From CAWUIO01 sp963922455 (GTDB lineage Bacteria; Bacteroidota; Bacteroidia; Cytophagales; Microscillaceae): a DNA stretch of 64,000 nucleotides. Location: positions 1-64,000 of the forward strand of contig CAWUIO010000019.1 of assembly GCA_963922455.1 (NCBI GenBank), given 5' to 3'. A program made the translations under genes and the position numbers. Shown here one piece after another: positions 17,525-25,470 of the stretch. The notes under the pieces were generated by a model. That model did not search any database. It was given only the letters and a program-made list of their open reading frames with translations, and had not been told where the DNA came from. The stretch's first letter is position 1; each line of letters opens with the position of its first letter.

Positions 17525-19807
17525 ATGCAGATGAATAAGCAGCTAATATCCAAAAACCAAAGTATTGCCCAAAACTATCCCATCGAGGGAATCCATTGCA
17601 GTGCCTGCGCGGGCATCGTTCGCTCTAATTTACTAGGTTTAGAGGGGGTTCAAGAAGCCGAATTAAATCCCTTAGAACATACAGTTTGGGTGCGCTTTGA
17701 CCCACAACTCGTAAATGAGGAGCAAATGCAAGCTTCCCTGGCTAGGCTGAGTTATCGTTTGGTACTCGATAGTAAGGGCTCTCAGGCATCTTTAGATGAA
17801 TTGATCCATCGGAGGTCAGACCGCTTAAAAGTAAAGTCTTTTACCGCTTTGGGCCTCGCTGCCTTGCTTATGGCCATCAGTATGGGGGGGCAAAGTGTCC
17901 CGGAGATATCTTGGCTAATTATGGGACTAAGCCTGGGTATTCTAGTTGGGCTAGGGAGTTCTTTTTATACAAGTGCCTGGTACAAGTTAAAAGTTGCCCA
18001 ATTTGGTATGGATACCTTGGTGGCCTTGAGTACAGGAATTGCTTTTGTGTACAGTAGTTTACGCGTACTTTTCCCGGATGCCCCTTTTTGGCCCCCCGGC
18101 CCTCCTGTATATTTTTTTGATTCGGCCGCATTCATTATTGCCTTTGTTTTACTGGGTAAATATCTGGAAGAAAGGGCCAAAAGAAGTAGCAGTACCGCAA
18201 TCCAAGATTTATTGAGCTGGCAAAACCAACCTGTCAAGGCGCTACGCAATGGGCAAGAAGTGGAGATAAGCCCCGAAGCAATACAGCCCTACGAGAGAGT
18301 AAGGGTCGCTCCCCAAGAAAGAATACCGGTAGATGGTACGGTGATACGGGGAGAGTCTTGGGTAGATGAAAGTAGCATTAGTGGAGAAGCATTTCCCGTA
18401 AGTAAAGGGCCCAAAGACTATGTGTATGCGGGTACCCAAAATCAAGAAACCACCCTTTTAATCCGGGCCGAAAAATTTGGCCAAGAGAGTGTTTTAGGAC
18501 AAATAGCCCAAGCGATTCGTCAGGCCCAGGCCAGCCGTGCTCCCATCCAAGAACAAACCGACCGCATCGCCCAGTGGTTTGTGCCCGGTATTTTACTGCT
18601 AGCTGCTTTGACCTTTATCGTTTGGTTTGTTTGGTCCGGGCCAGAACACTGGGGACTAGCCTTGGTAGCCGGGTTAAGTGTATTAATTATTGCTTGTCCC
18701 TGTGCTTTGGGCCTGGCTACACCCATGGCCATTAGTATGGGAATTGCCCGTGGGGCCCAGGAAGGAATATTAGTTCGGGATGCGGCATCTTTGCAGGCTG
18801 CGGCCCGGATAGATCGGATATATTTAGACAAGACCGGCACCTTAACCCAAGGGAAGCCCCAGGTCACTTGGGTACACTACCTAGAAGCCTCTTTTGACCC
18901 GCTAAAAGCCTACGCTCTCATCCAAAAAATGGAGGGACGGGTGTCGCATCCCTTCGCGCAAGCCATGATCAATTTTGCCTCGGAGCAAGCTGACCTAGGC
19001 GATTCGGACAAGGAAATTCTCTTGGATTCGCATGAGTACCATGCCGGCCAAGGTGTGGAAGCAAACTACCAAACTAAATCCTATCTCTTAGGAAATTGGA
19101 CTTTAATGGAGCGATTTGGCGTACTTGCCCCAGCAGAAGAAGTCATGGAGTCTTGGTACCGTACTGGGGATAGCCTCATTTTTTTTGCCTGTGAAAATAA
19201 CCTAGTAGCTGTTTTTGGGTTGAACGATAGCCCCAGGGCAGAAGCAAAAGCCCTATTTGAGGAACTGCAAGCTATGCAAATCCCCAGCCGTATCCTTAGT
19301 GGAGACCATCTACAAGCTGTCCAGGCAATAGCCGAATTATTGGGCCAAAAAGAGTACGAAGCCGCTTTAAGTCCTCAAGACAAAGCTGCCCGTATCCGGC
19401 AAGACCAAAGCCAGAATCTAAGCACCGCTATGGTGGGTGATGGGATCAATGATGCGGAGGCCTTAGCCCTAGCCGATCTGAGTATTGCCATGGGGCAGGG
19501 GGCCGATCTCGCAATCGAGTCGGCGGGAATTAGTTTATTGGGTGAAAACCTAAAGCTAATTCCACGATCGATCCGTTTAGCCCGAGCAAGCCTAAAAATC
19601 ATCCGCCAGAATCTGTTCTGGGCCTTTATTTACAATCTGTTGGCTATTCCTTGGGCGGCCGGTGTCTTTTATCCTTGGACAGGTTGGCTTATTCCTCCCC
19701 TTTTGGCGAGTGCGGCGATGGCCCTTAGCTCTTTATCAGTTATTTTTAATAGCCTACGCCTACAATATATCTCCCTAGAGGCCCATGAGAACTCTTCGCT
19801 AGGGTGA
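17525..19807 (+). CDS. copA: P1B-type heavy-metal (copper) translocating ATPase
   Basis: 760 aa. One N-terminal heavy-metal-associated domain with CSAC at residues 25-28, then eight membrane segments; CPC at 391-393 in the sixth, phosphorylation motif DKTGTLT with Asp435, the nucleotide-binding HP in GRVSHPF, and GDGINDAEAL. The CPC motif and HMA domain indicate Cu+ export, though Ag+ is also typical. Starts at 17525 or 17531. A CopZ-like gene and an MbnP-like gene follow on the same strand, with repeat copy 4 between. An inverted repeat precedes the gene, and no copper-responsive regulator gene is adjacent. Confidence 0.93.
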   Translation: MQMNKQLISKNQSIAQNYPIEGIHCSACAGIVRSNLLGLEGVQEAELNPLEHTVWVRFDPQLVNEEQMQASLARLSYRLVLDSKGSQASLDELIHRRSDRLKVKSFTALGLAALLMAISMGGQSVPEISWLIMGLSLGILVGLGSSFYTSAWYKLKVAQFGMDTLVALSTGIAFVYSSLRVLFPDAPFWPPGPPVYFFDSAAFIIAFVLLGKYLEERAKRSSSTAIQDLLSWQNQPVKALRNGQEVEISPEAIQPYERVRVAPQERIPVDGTVIRGESWVDESSISGEAFPVSKGPKDYVYAGTQNQETTLLIRAEKFGQESVLGQIAQAIRQAQASRAPIQEQTDRIAQWFVPGILLLAALTFIVWFVWSGPEHWGLALVAGLSVLIIACPCALGLATPMAISMGIARGAQEGILVRDAASLQAAARIDRIYLDKTGTLTQGKPQVTWVHYLEASFDPLKAYALIQKMEGRVSHPFAQAMINFASEQADLGDSDKEILLDSHEYHAGQGVEANYQTKSYLLGNWTLMERFGVLAPAEEVMESWYRTGDSLIFFACENNLVAVFGLNDSPRAEAKALFEELQAMQIPSRILSGDHLQAVQAIAELLGQKEYEAALSPQDKAARIRQDQSQNLSTAMVGDGINDAEALALADLSIAMGQGADLAIESAGISLLGENLKLIPRSIRLARASLKIIRQNLFWAFIYNLLAIPWAAGVFYPWTGWLIPPLLASAAMALSSLSVIFNSLRLQYISLEAHENSSLG

Positions 19808-19832
19808 ATTTGTTAAAATGGAAAGACCATTT

Positions 19833-19970
19833 GGGGCTTACCCTCGCCTAGATCATGAGCGGCCTCTTGGACCATCTCAGGGGGCGAGGGTCGGGCCACC
19901 CAGCAAAGCCGGAGCCTGCTCCCGCACAAGCAGCGGCGGTCTCCGCCCAAAGGGTGGGTGTCCCTAAGCC
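19833..19970 (+). repeat. 3'-end structured repeat, copy 4 (type B)
   Basis: 138 bp, 25 bp after copA. Begins GGGGCTTACCCTCGCC, pairs through GGCGAGGGTCGGGC, then has a type B centre (CACCCAGCAAAGCCGGAGCC, CGGCGGTCTCCGCC, AGGGTGGGTG) and ends TCCCTAAGCC. The inner helix is CCCTCGCC/GGCGAGGG, a compensated variant of the common CCCGCGC/GCGCGGG. Confidence 0.85.
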
Positions 19971-19989
19971 AAGTAAATTATGTGTATAA

Positions 19990-20232
19990 ATGAACGAACA
20001 TCCCATGACAACCTATAAATTCAAGACCAATATACAGTGTGGAAATTGCCTCAACGCCGTGTCGCCTTTTCTCAATAAAGACCTAGATATTCTTTATTGG
20101 GAAGTAGATATTACCGATTCCGAAAAAGTACTAACGGTCGAAGGAGAAGTGAGTCCTGAGCGAGTGCGGGAACTGATTGCGGAAGCAGGCTTTGAAGCCG
20201 AGCTCTTGACTTCTGAGCAAGATGTACAATAA
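19990..20232 (+). CDS. heavy-metal-associated domain protein (CopZ-like)
   Basis: 80 aa; a second ATG at 20005 (MTTYKFKTN) gives 75 aa. Single HMA fold: YKFKTNIQCGNCLNAVSPFL with CGNC in place of the canonical CxxC, then the beta-alpha-beta pattern ending in LIAEAGFEAEL. Expected to carry Cu+ in the cytosol and hand it to CopA, encoded just upstream. Only repeat copy 4 lies between the two, so the pair may be one transcription unit. Confidence 0.8.
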   Translation: MNEHPMTTYKFKTNIQCGNCLNAVSPFLNKDLDILYWEVDITDSEKVLTVEGEVSPERVRELIAEAGFEAELLTSEQDVQ

Positions 20233-20251
20233 TTTAAAAGATCTTCCGCTT

Positions 20252-21013
20252 ATGTACCTGCAGATACTCATTAGTTTTCTGGCTTTACTTTTTCTTGCCC
20301 CCACAAGCAAGCTCCCCCCAGCCCAGGCCAATCTTTGGATTCATCTCGATCATTTTTTTGGAGAGGATAGCCTAAAACTCTTTACTCCTTACACCACCCT
20401 GGCCCAAGATGAAGTAGTTCTGAGCCGCTTACAATATTATTTGAGCAATTTTGAATTGATACCAGAAAAAGGAAAACGGGTGAAATTTAAAGATACCTAC
20501 CGCCTGGTACAGATGAAGCGGGAAAATAGTCGAGGGCGTTATTCTATCAAGTTAGAAAAAGTACCTACAGGTACTTATCAAGGGCTCCAAATGGCGATTG
20601 GGGTAGATGCGCGCCGCAACCATGCTGGGGAACAAACCGGGGATTTAGACCCGGTATTGGGCATGTTTTGGACCTGGGAGCAAGGCTACATCTTTTTCAA
20701 ATGTGAAGGGTACCGATTTCAAGAAGGGAAGCGCAAGGGGTCTTTTATTTACCATTTAGGCCGGGAAGAGACCTACCGACAATTAAATTTTACGTATTCG
20801 GAAGCTTTTGAAGTACGTAATCAAGGAATATCTGGTATTCATTTGCGGGTGGATGTACAAAAGCTCTTTGGGAACTTTCCCGGAGCCGCCCTGGATCTAC
20901 GTTATGATGCCCCCAAGCCTCCTTACACCAGCATTATGGGCGGAGAAGCCGCCCCTCAATTAGCCGATAATTTGCCTTATATGTTTTCCATTCATGCAAA
21001 TCCGGGGCCCTAG
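20252..21013 (+). CDS. MbnP-like secreted protein
   Basis: 253 aa from the ATG at 20252, which gives a clean signal peptide (MYLQILISFLALLFLAPTSK); an earlier ATG at 20222 would overlap the previous gene. The mature part resembles MbnP family proteins: LDHFFGEDSLKLF, VVLSRLQYYLSNFELI, PTGTYQGLQMAIGVDARRNHAG and DLDPVLGMFWTWEQGYIFFKCEG, with several Trp and His residues. MbnP proteins are copper-associated periplasmic proteins; no MbnH di-heme partner is encoded here. Position behind copA and the HMA gene supports a copper role. Confidence 0.68.
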   Translation: MYLQILISFLALLFLAPTSKLPPAQANLWIHLDHFFGEDSLKLFTPYTTLAQDEVVLSRLQYYLSNFELIPEKGKRVKFKDTYRLVQMKRENSRGRYSIKLEKVPTGTYQGLQMAIGVDARRNHAGEQTGDLDPVLGMFWTWEQGYIFFKCEGYRFQEGKRKGSFIYHLGREETYRQLNFTYSEAFEVRNQGISGIHLRVDVQKLFGNFPGAALDLRYDAPKPPYTSIMGGEAAPQLADNLPYMFSIHANPGP

Positions 21014-21032
21014 GACCTAATCAAGCAAATAG

Positions 21033-21061
21033 GGGAGCCAAACCTGTACATTTGGCTTCCC
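21033..21061. terminator. hairpin between convergent genes
   Basis: AGCCAAA and TTTGGCT extended by GGG and CCC form a hairpin with an 8 nt loop, placed between the stops of the MbnP-like gene (plus) and the porin-like gene (minus). It probably ends transcription in both directions, although a T tract is lacking. Confidence 0.4.
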
Positions 21062-21073
21062 TGAGTGATATAC

Positions 21074-21667
21074 TTAGTAATTTCTTTTTGCTCCGATGTC
21101 AAAGCCTAAACGGAAATCAAAGAAATTGAAGTTGTCGGCTATATTGTAGGATAAGCCGATATTAAATTTCCCGATATACACCCCTACCCGAGGCGCAAAA
21201 CCAAATTCTGTTTGGGGATCGAAATCAAATTCGGCACTACCTGTTTGTAAACCATTTTGTACTTCGGTCTCAAGATCTCCCCCTCCAATGAAATAAGGGC
21301 CAAAGCTTAGTCCTACATAGGGGCTCACCTTGGAGTCAACGAAAAAATAATCTCCAAAAACCGTTAAAGGCACGACGTAGAAAGCCGATAACTCAGAATC
21401 AATGGTGACAGTTCCGGCTGCGACAGCCTCTAGCTCTCCCCCGGCGAAGCCCAGGGTCCGTATGTTAAGCCCCACCGCAATCCGGTCATTGATCAAATAC
21501 TTAGGCTCCAGATAGAGGCCTCCGCCAAAATCAGCTATATCGGCGAAGTCTCCTGTAGGCAAACCGCCAACTAAGCCAATACCAAAGCCAAACTGGGCTT
21601 GTGAATACTGTATTTGGCATACTAGGAAGATTAGGGTTAAAAAAGTGTACTTTCTTGAGTTGTTCAT
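21074..21667 (-). CDS. outer-membrane beta-barrel protein (porin-like)
   Basis: 197 aa. Signal peptide of about 24 residues ending YSQAQ, then alternating hydrophobic strands with aromatic girdles (FGFGIGLVGGLPTGDF, APRVGVYIGKFNIGLSYNI), consistent with an eight-stranded barrel of the OmpW/OmpA-like outer membrane beta-barrel type. No periplasmic domain. Function unknown. The 620 bp upstream contain no gene. Confidence 0.7.
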   Translation of the reverse strand: MNNSRKYTFLTLIFLVCQIQYSQAQFGFGIGLVGGLPTGDFADIADFGGGLYLEPKYLINDRIAVGLNIRTLGFAGGELEAVAAGTVTIDSELSAFYVVPLTVFGDYFFVDSKVSPYVGLSFGPYFIGGGDLETEVQNGLQTGSAEFDFDPQTEFGFAPRVGVYIGKFNIGLSYNIADNFNFFDFRLGFDIGAKRNY

Positions 21668-22287
21668 ACTAAACTACATTAGTTAATAAAGTGATGAAAA
21701 ATGAAAGGATATAAAATACTTTTTTACATAAAGCCAGGGGCTGCTTAATTTTACTAAGGGGAAGTGCCTTGTCTATCTGATACTTCGGGATAGAGTTTGG
21801 ATCATGACTTCTTACCTGGGTAAAGACTTGATGCCCAATGATAGGCTTTATGAAAAAAGAACGTTCGTAACCGGTTCAAATTTCGCTGAAACTGTAATAA
21901 ACCAGGAAGTAATATCTTACATAATCTGCATAACGTGCCATCTAAGATAAAATGAAATTTTTGGCATTTATGCTATCATATATTGTTTGACCTTGTGAAA
22001 CAGGCTGGGGTACTTAGCAAGTTGAAACCATGATGTAAGTAGGGGTAATTTTTCGTTAGTATTCCCCAGGACTGGATGTTCCGATGGATGGGCTAAAGGA
22101 GCCCATGGGGGCGGTCAAAAGGCAATTTTGAGAAGGAGCATTAGAAAATCACCTAAAAATCCTGAGGATTTACAAAATTTGTGTAATATGCGCGTTAAGC
22201 TATGGCGCTAGTCTCTTGCCTATGTATAAAGGGGATAACTCCATAGTATTTGCTGAGCATTTCTTTATTTAGATTTTCCGATAAACA
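21668..22287. other. 620 bp intergenic region without a recognisable gene
   Basis: No ORF with protein-like features on either strand. It holds two perfect short hairpins, ATGGGCT-AAAGG-AGCCCAT at 22088-22106 and AAATCCT-G-AGGATTT at 22157-22171, and a possible fabG promoter (TTTG at 22249-22252, TAGATTTT at 22270-22277, spacing 17). I recognise no known riboswitch or small RNA. Neither repeat family of this window is present. Confidence 0.5.
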
Positions 22288-23028
22288 ATGAAATTACTGG
22301 AAGGAAAAACCGCCCTGATTACTGGGGCATCGCGTGGAATCGGACGGGCCTTGGCCCAAAAATTTGCCGAACAAGGAGCTGAAGTGGCTTTTACCTATTT
22401 GTCTAGCGTAGAGAAAGCCCAAGCGCTTGAGGCTGAACTGCAAGCTCAAGGGACGCGGGCTCAAGGCTATCGTTCGGATGCTTCTAATTTTCAAGCGGCC
22501 GATGAATTAATTCAATCGGTTTTAAAAGACTTTTCTAAGCTGGATATATTGATCAACAATGCGGGGATTACACAAGATGGTTTGTTGATGCGCATGAGCG
22601 AAGACAGTTGGGACCGGGTCTTGGAAGTAAATCTCAAATCGGTTTTCAATCTCTGCAAGGCAGTAACCCGACCGATGATGAAACAAAAACAAGGGTCTAT
22701 TATCAACATGACTTCGGTGGTAGGCATCCGGGGAAATGCGGGGCAGTCTAATTATGCCGCATCCAAGGCGGGGATCATCGGGTTTACCAAATCCTTGGCC
22801 TTAGAGTTGGGCTCCCGCAATATTCGGTCTAATGCCATTGCCCCTGGTTTTATTGAAACAGAAATGACGCACGAACTGGAAAACAAAGAAGAGTGGCTCA
22901 AATCTATCCCTTTGCGCAGAGGAGGCGAGGCAGTTGAGGTAGCCGATTGTGCGGTATTTCTGGCATCGGATATGGCTCGTTACATCACTGGGCAAGTGAT
23001 ACAGGTAGATGGAGGGATGCTAACGTAA
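22288..23028 (+). CDS. fabG: 3-oxoacyl-[acyl-carrier-protein] reductase (SDR family)
   Basis: 246 aa, typical. NAD(P) motif TGASRGIG at residues 12-19, NNAGI, catalytic Ser in NMTSVVG and the YAASKAG Tyr-Lys pair. C-terminal end ITGQVIQVDGGM is the classic FabG ending. Reduces 3-oxoacyl-ACP in fatty acid elongation, NADPH-dependent. No other fab gene is adjacent, so a different SDR specificity is possible. Repeat copy 5 begins 10 bp after the stop on the other strand. Confidence 0.9.
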   Translation: MKLLEGKTALITGASRGIGRALAQKFAEQGAEVAFTYLSSVEKAQALEAELQAQGTRAQGYRSDASNFQAADELIQSVLKDFSKLDILINNAGITQDGLLMRMSEDSWDRVLEVNLKSVFNLCKAVTRPMMKQKQGSIINMTSVVGIRGNAGQSNYAASKAGIIGFTKSLALELGSRNIRSNAIAPGFIETEMTHELENKEEWLKSIPLRRGGEAVEVADCAVFLASDMARYITGQVIQVDGGMLT

Positions 23029-23038
23029 TTTTTTTCTT

Positions 23039-23170
23039 GGCTTAGGGATGGAACGGCATGTTTGAGCTCGTGCGGGCTTGTGGGGAGAGGCAGCGAGTAG
23101 TGACAGCCCGACCCCGCGCTCACCAGCATGCCTTCTTGGGCACCCAAAGGAAAAGCGCGGGGGAAGCCCC
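23039..23170 (-). repeat. 3'-end structured repeat, copy 5 (type A)
   Basis: 132 bp, minus orientation, 31 bp after the purA stop and also 10 bp from the fabG stop (convergent pair). Begins GGGGCTTCCCCCGCGC; the inner helix is CCCCGCGC/GCGCGGGG; the centre has GTCACTACTCGCTGCC and GAGCTCAAACATGCCGTTCC; it ends ATCCCTAAGCC. Confidence 0.9.
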
Positions 23171-23201
23171 ATTTTTTTTGTAGGTTAGAGATAGAGGTAG
23201 G

Positions 23202-24491
23202 TTACTGGACCTTCAAGGCATGCCCTAAGATCGTTTCTTCACGATCGGGTCCGGTAGAAATAAGAGTAATCGGGATTCCGGTTTGCTGCTCAATGAAGGC
23301 TACATAATTGGCCAAGGCCGGGGGTAAATCTGTAAAATCTTTAATGTTTTCGAGGCTCCCTTGCCAGCCTTCCAAGGTTTCATACATGGGTTTGGGAGGG
23401 TTTTGGCTAAGACAGTAAGGGAGTCTGTCGGTCATGGAGCCATCTTCCATTTGGTAGTGAGTACACACGTTGATTTCGGCAAAGTCATTCAGGACATCGG
23501 CCTTCATCATGAGCAGTTGGCTAACTCCATTGAGCATACACGCGTATTTTAGAGCCGGGAGATCTAACCAACCACAGCGTCTAGGCCTCCCCGTAGTAGC
23601 CCCAAACTCGTGTCCGACCTGGCGCAACTTTTCCCCTGTGTCATCCAAGAGCTCTGTGGGAAAAGGGCCACTCCCCACCCGCGTACAATAGGCTTTAAAA
23701 ATACCATATACTTCTCCAATGAGGCGTGGGGCAATACCCAAACCGGTCATAGCCCCGGCCACTACCGTATTGGAGCTCGTTACAAAGGGATAAGAACCAA
23801 AGTCAATATCTAAGAGCGAACCCTGGGCTCCCTCGGCCAGAACGGCATGTCCTTGTTGGATGGTATCGTTGATAAGATACTCGGAGTCTATGAGATTTAG
23901 GGAGCTCAAAAACTTAGAAGCCTTGAGGAATTCTTGCTCGAGTTCTTCCAGCCCTGGAGTTTCGTAATCTAGGTTGGATAGTAATTTGAGGTGTTGCGCG
24001 GCTAAGTGCCGGTATTTTTGCTCAAAATTTTCGGAGAGCGTATCTCCCACCCGCAAGCCTACCCGGGCAATTTTGCTTTGATAAGTAGGCCCAATCCCTT
24101 TGAGGGTCGAGCCGATTTTCTTATCCCCTTTGAGCCTTTCGTAGGCGGCATCTAAGTATTTGTGGGTAGGTAGGATCAGGTGGGCCTTTTTGGAAATAAA
24201 AAGGTTTTTTTGAGGGTCAATCGATAAGGAATGAAGCGACTCTACTTCTTTTTGGAAAATGATCGGGTCTATAACCAGACCGTTCCCGATAATATTTTTG
24301 ATGTCTTCCCTGAAGATTCCGGAGGGAATTTGGTGGAGTACGTGTTTTATCCCGTCAAACTCAAGGGTATGCCCGGCATTGGGGCCTCCTTGGAAGCGAG
24401 CCACTACTTTATAATTGGGGGCCAGGAAATCCACAGCTTTTCCTTTTCCTTCATCGCCCCACTGCAAACCCAATAAAATATCCACATTCAT
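23202..24491 (-). CDS. purA: adenylosuccinate synthetase
   Basis: 429 aa, the usual length. N-terminal GDEGKGKAVDFLA (GTP-binding, catalytic Asp), GGPNAGHT, later GIGPTYQSKIARVGLRV, EGAQGSLLDIDFGSYPFVTSS, TTGRPRRCGWLD, and the C-terminal STGPDREETI. Joins IMP and aspartate using GTP to form adenylosuccinate, the first step from IMP to AMP. ATG start; 71 bp upstream of it ends the STAS gene on the same strand. Confidence 0.97.
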   Translation of the reverse strand: MNVDILLGLQWGDEGKGKAVDFLAPNYKVVARFQGGPNAGHTLEFDGIKHVLHQIPSGIFREDIKNIIGNGLVIDPIIFQKEVESLHSLSIDPQKNLFISKKAHLILPTHKYLDAAYERLKGDKKIGSTLKGIGPTYQSKIARVGLRVGDTLSENFEQKYRHLAAQHLKLLSNLDYETPGLEELEQEFLKASKFLSSLNLIDSEYLINDTIQQGHAVLAEGAQGSLLDIDFGSYPFVTSSNTVVAGAMTGLGIAPRLIGEVYGIFKAYCTRVGSGPFPTELLDDTGEKLRQVGHEFGATTGRPRRCGWLDLPALKYACMLNGVSQLLMMKADVLNDFAEINVCTHYQMEDGSMTDRLPYCLSQNPPKPMYETLEGWQGSLENIKDFTDLPPALANYVAFIEQQTGIPITLISTGPDREETILGHALKVQ

Positions 24492-24562
24492 GGCTGAAAC
24501 GAATTTTGTTTGATGCTAATAGCCGTACTTAAGAAATTTGAAAGGTGCCTGGAGTGATTGGT

Positions 24563-24910
24563 TTACTCTTGGATTTTATGAAAACCCATGGCACTTTCCC
24601 AGTCTGGCAAGATTGTAAATAAAGCATCCAATTTTGTAATAATCAATAGAGAACGAATAGATTCGGAGAGATTAATTAAAACTAAATCCCCGTCTTGGTC
24701 TCGGAATTGTTTGTACATTCGGAGAAGGACCGAAATCCCTTGACTATTTAAAAATCGGAGCTTGGCCAAACAAACTACGCATTTATAGTCGGTTTTAGCT
24801 CCTTCTTTATCTAATTGTTCGAAAAATTCTTCTTCGATAGTGTCTTCTACTAGGTCACCGTTAAACTCAATGAGCAGCAGGGAATTCCGGATTTGGAATT
24901 GGTAATTCAT
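24563..24910 (-). CDS. STAS-domain protein (anti-sigma factor antagonist-like)
   Basis: 115 aa, one STAS domain: a beta strand with LLLIEFNGDLVEDT, the loop FLNSQGISVLLRMYK with a Ser at the usual phosphoacceptor site, and DLVLINLSESIRSLLIITKLDALFTILPD. SpoIIAA/RsbV-type proteins bind an anti-sigma factor or a stressosome partner; no kinase or sigma factor gene is adjacent. Its start overlaps the stop of the fur gene (ATGA, 24907-24910), so the two are translationally coupled. Confidence 0.85.
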   Translation of the reverse strand: MNYQFQIRNSLLLIEFNGDLVEDTIEEEFFEQLDKEGAKTDYKCVVCLAKLRFLNSQGISVLLRMYKQFRDQDGDLVLINLSESIRSLLIITKLDALFTILPDWESAMGFHKIQE

Positions 24911-25398
24911 CGGCTACGGTTTTCACAGTTAGCATTCTGGCAATCCCCGTAAAAGATCAAGGAGTGGTGGACAATGTTGAATTTTAAGAGATCGCCAATC
25001 ATATTCTGGATATTTTGGATACGGGGGTCGCAAAATTCGATCACTTTATGACAATCGGTGCAAATCAAGTGATCGTGTTGTTTGTACCCGTACGCTTTCT
25101 CGTATTGGGCTAAGTTTTTACCAAACTGATGTTTGATGACTAAGTCACAATCTACCAGTATGTCTAAGGTATTGTAAACCGTAGCCCGGCTCACGCGGTA
25201 GTTTTTATTTTTCATACTAATGTAGAGCGATTCTACATCAAAGTGCCCCCCTCGGGTGTAGATCTCCTCCAGGATAGCAAAGCGTTCTGGGGTTTTTCGG
25301 AGTGATTTCCTTTCCAGATAAGCGATGAAGATTTTTTTTACTTCCTCTAAGGTATTGGTTTCTGTTTCCATGCGTACATTAAATTTGGAGGTGGCCAC
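24907..25398 (-). CDS. Fur family metal-responsive repressor
   Basis: 163 aa from a GTG; an ATG at 25371 (METETNTLEE) gives 154 aa and may be the real start. Winged helix: LRKTPERFAILEEIYTRGGHFDVESLY and RVSRATVYNTLDIL. Metal sites: HDHLICTDCHKVIEF and the C-terminal CQNANC, giving two CxxC-type Zn pairs. It could be Fur, Zur or PerR; the sequence alone does not decide. feoAB and an NRAMP-like transporter in this window are possible targets. Coupled to the STAS gene downstream. Confidence 0.87.
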   Translation of the reverse strand: MATSKFNVRMETETNTLEEVKKIFIAYLERKSLRKTPERFAILEEIYTRGGHFDVESLYISMKNKNYRVSRATVYNTLDILVDCDLVIKHQFGKNLAQYEKAYGYKQHDHLICTDCHKVIEFCDPRIQNIQNMIGDLLKFNIVHHSLIFYGDCQNANCENRSR

Positions 25399-25470
25399 TG
25401 GTGGGAATGTACCTTGCCCATCCCTAGGGGTCTTATTTGCGAGAGCCCAGACCTAAATATAAGGAATTTT

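Noticed and set aside
22288..23028. A fatty-acid gene cluster around fabG
   Set aside because: No acpP, fabD, fabF or fabH nearby; fabG stands alone.
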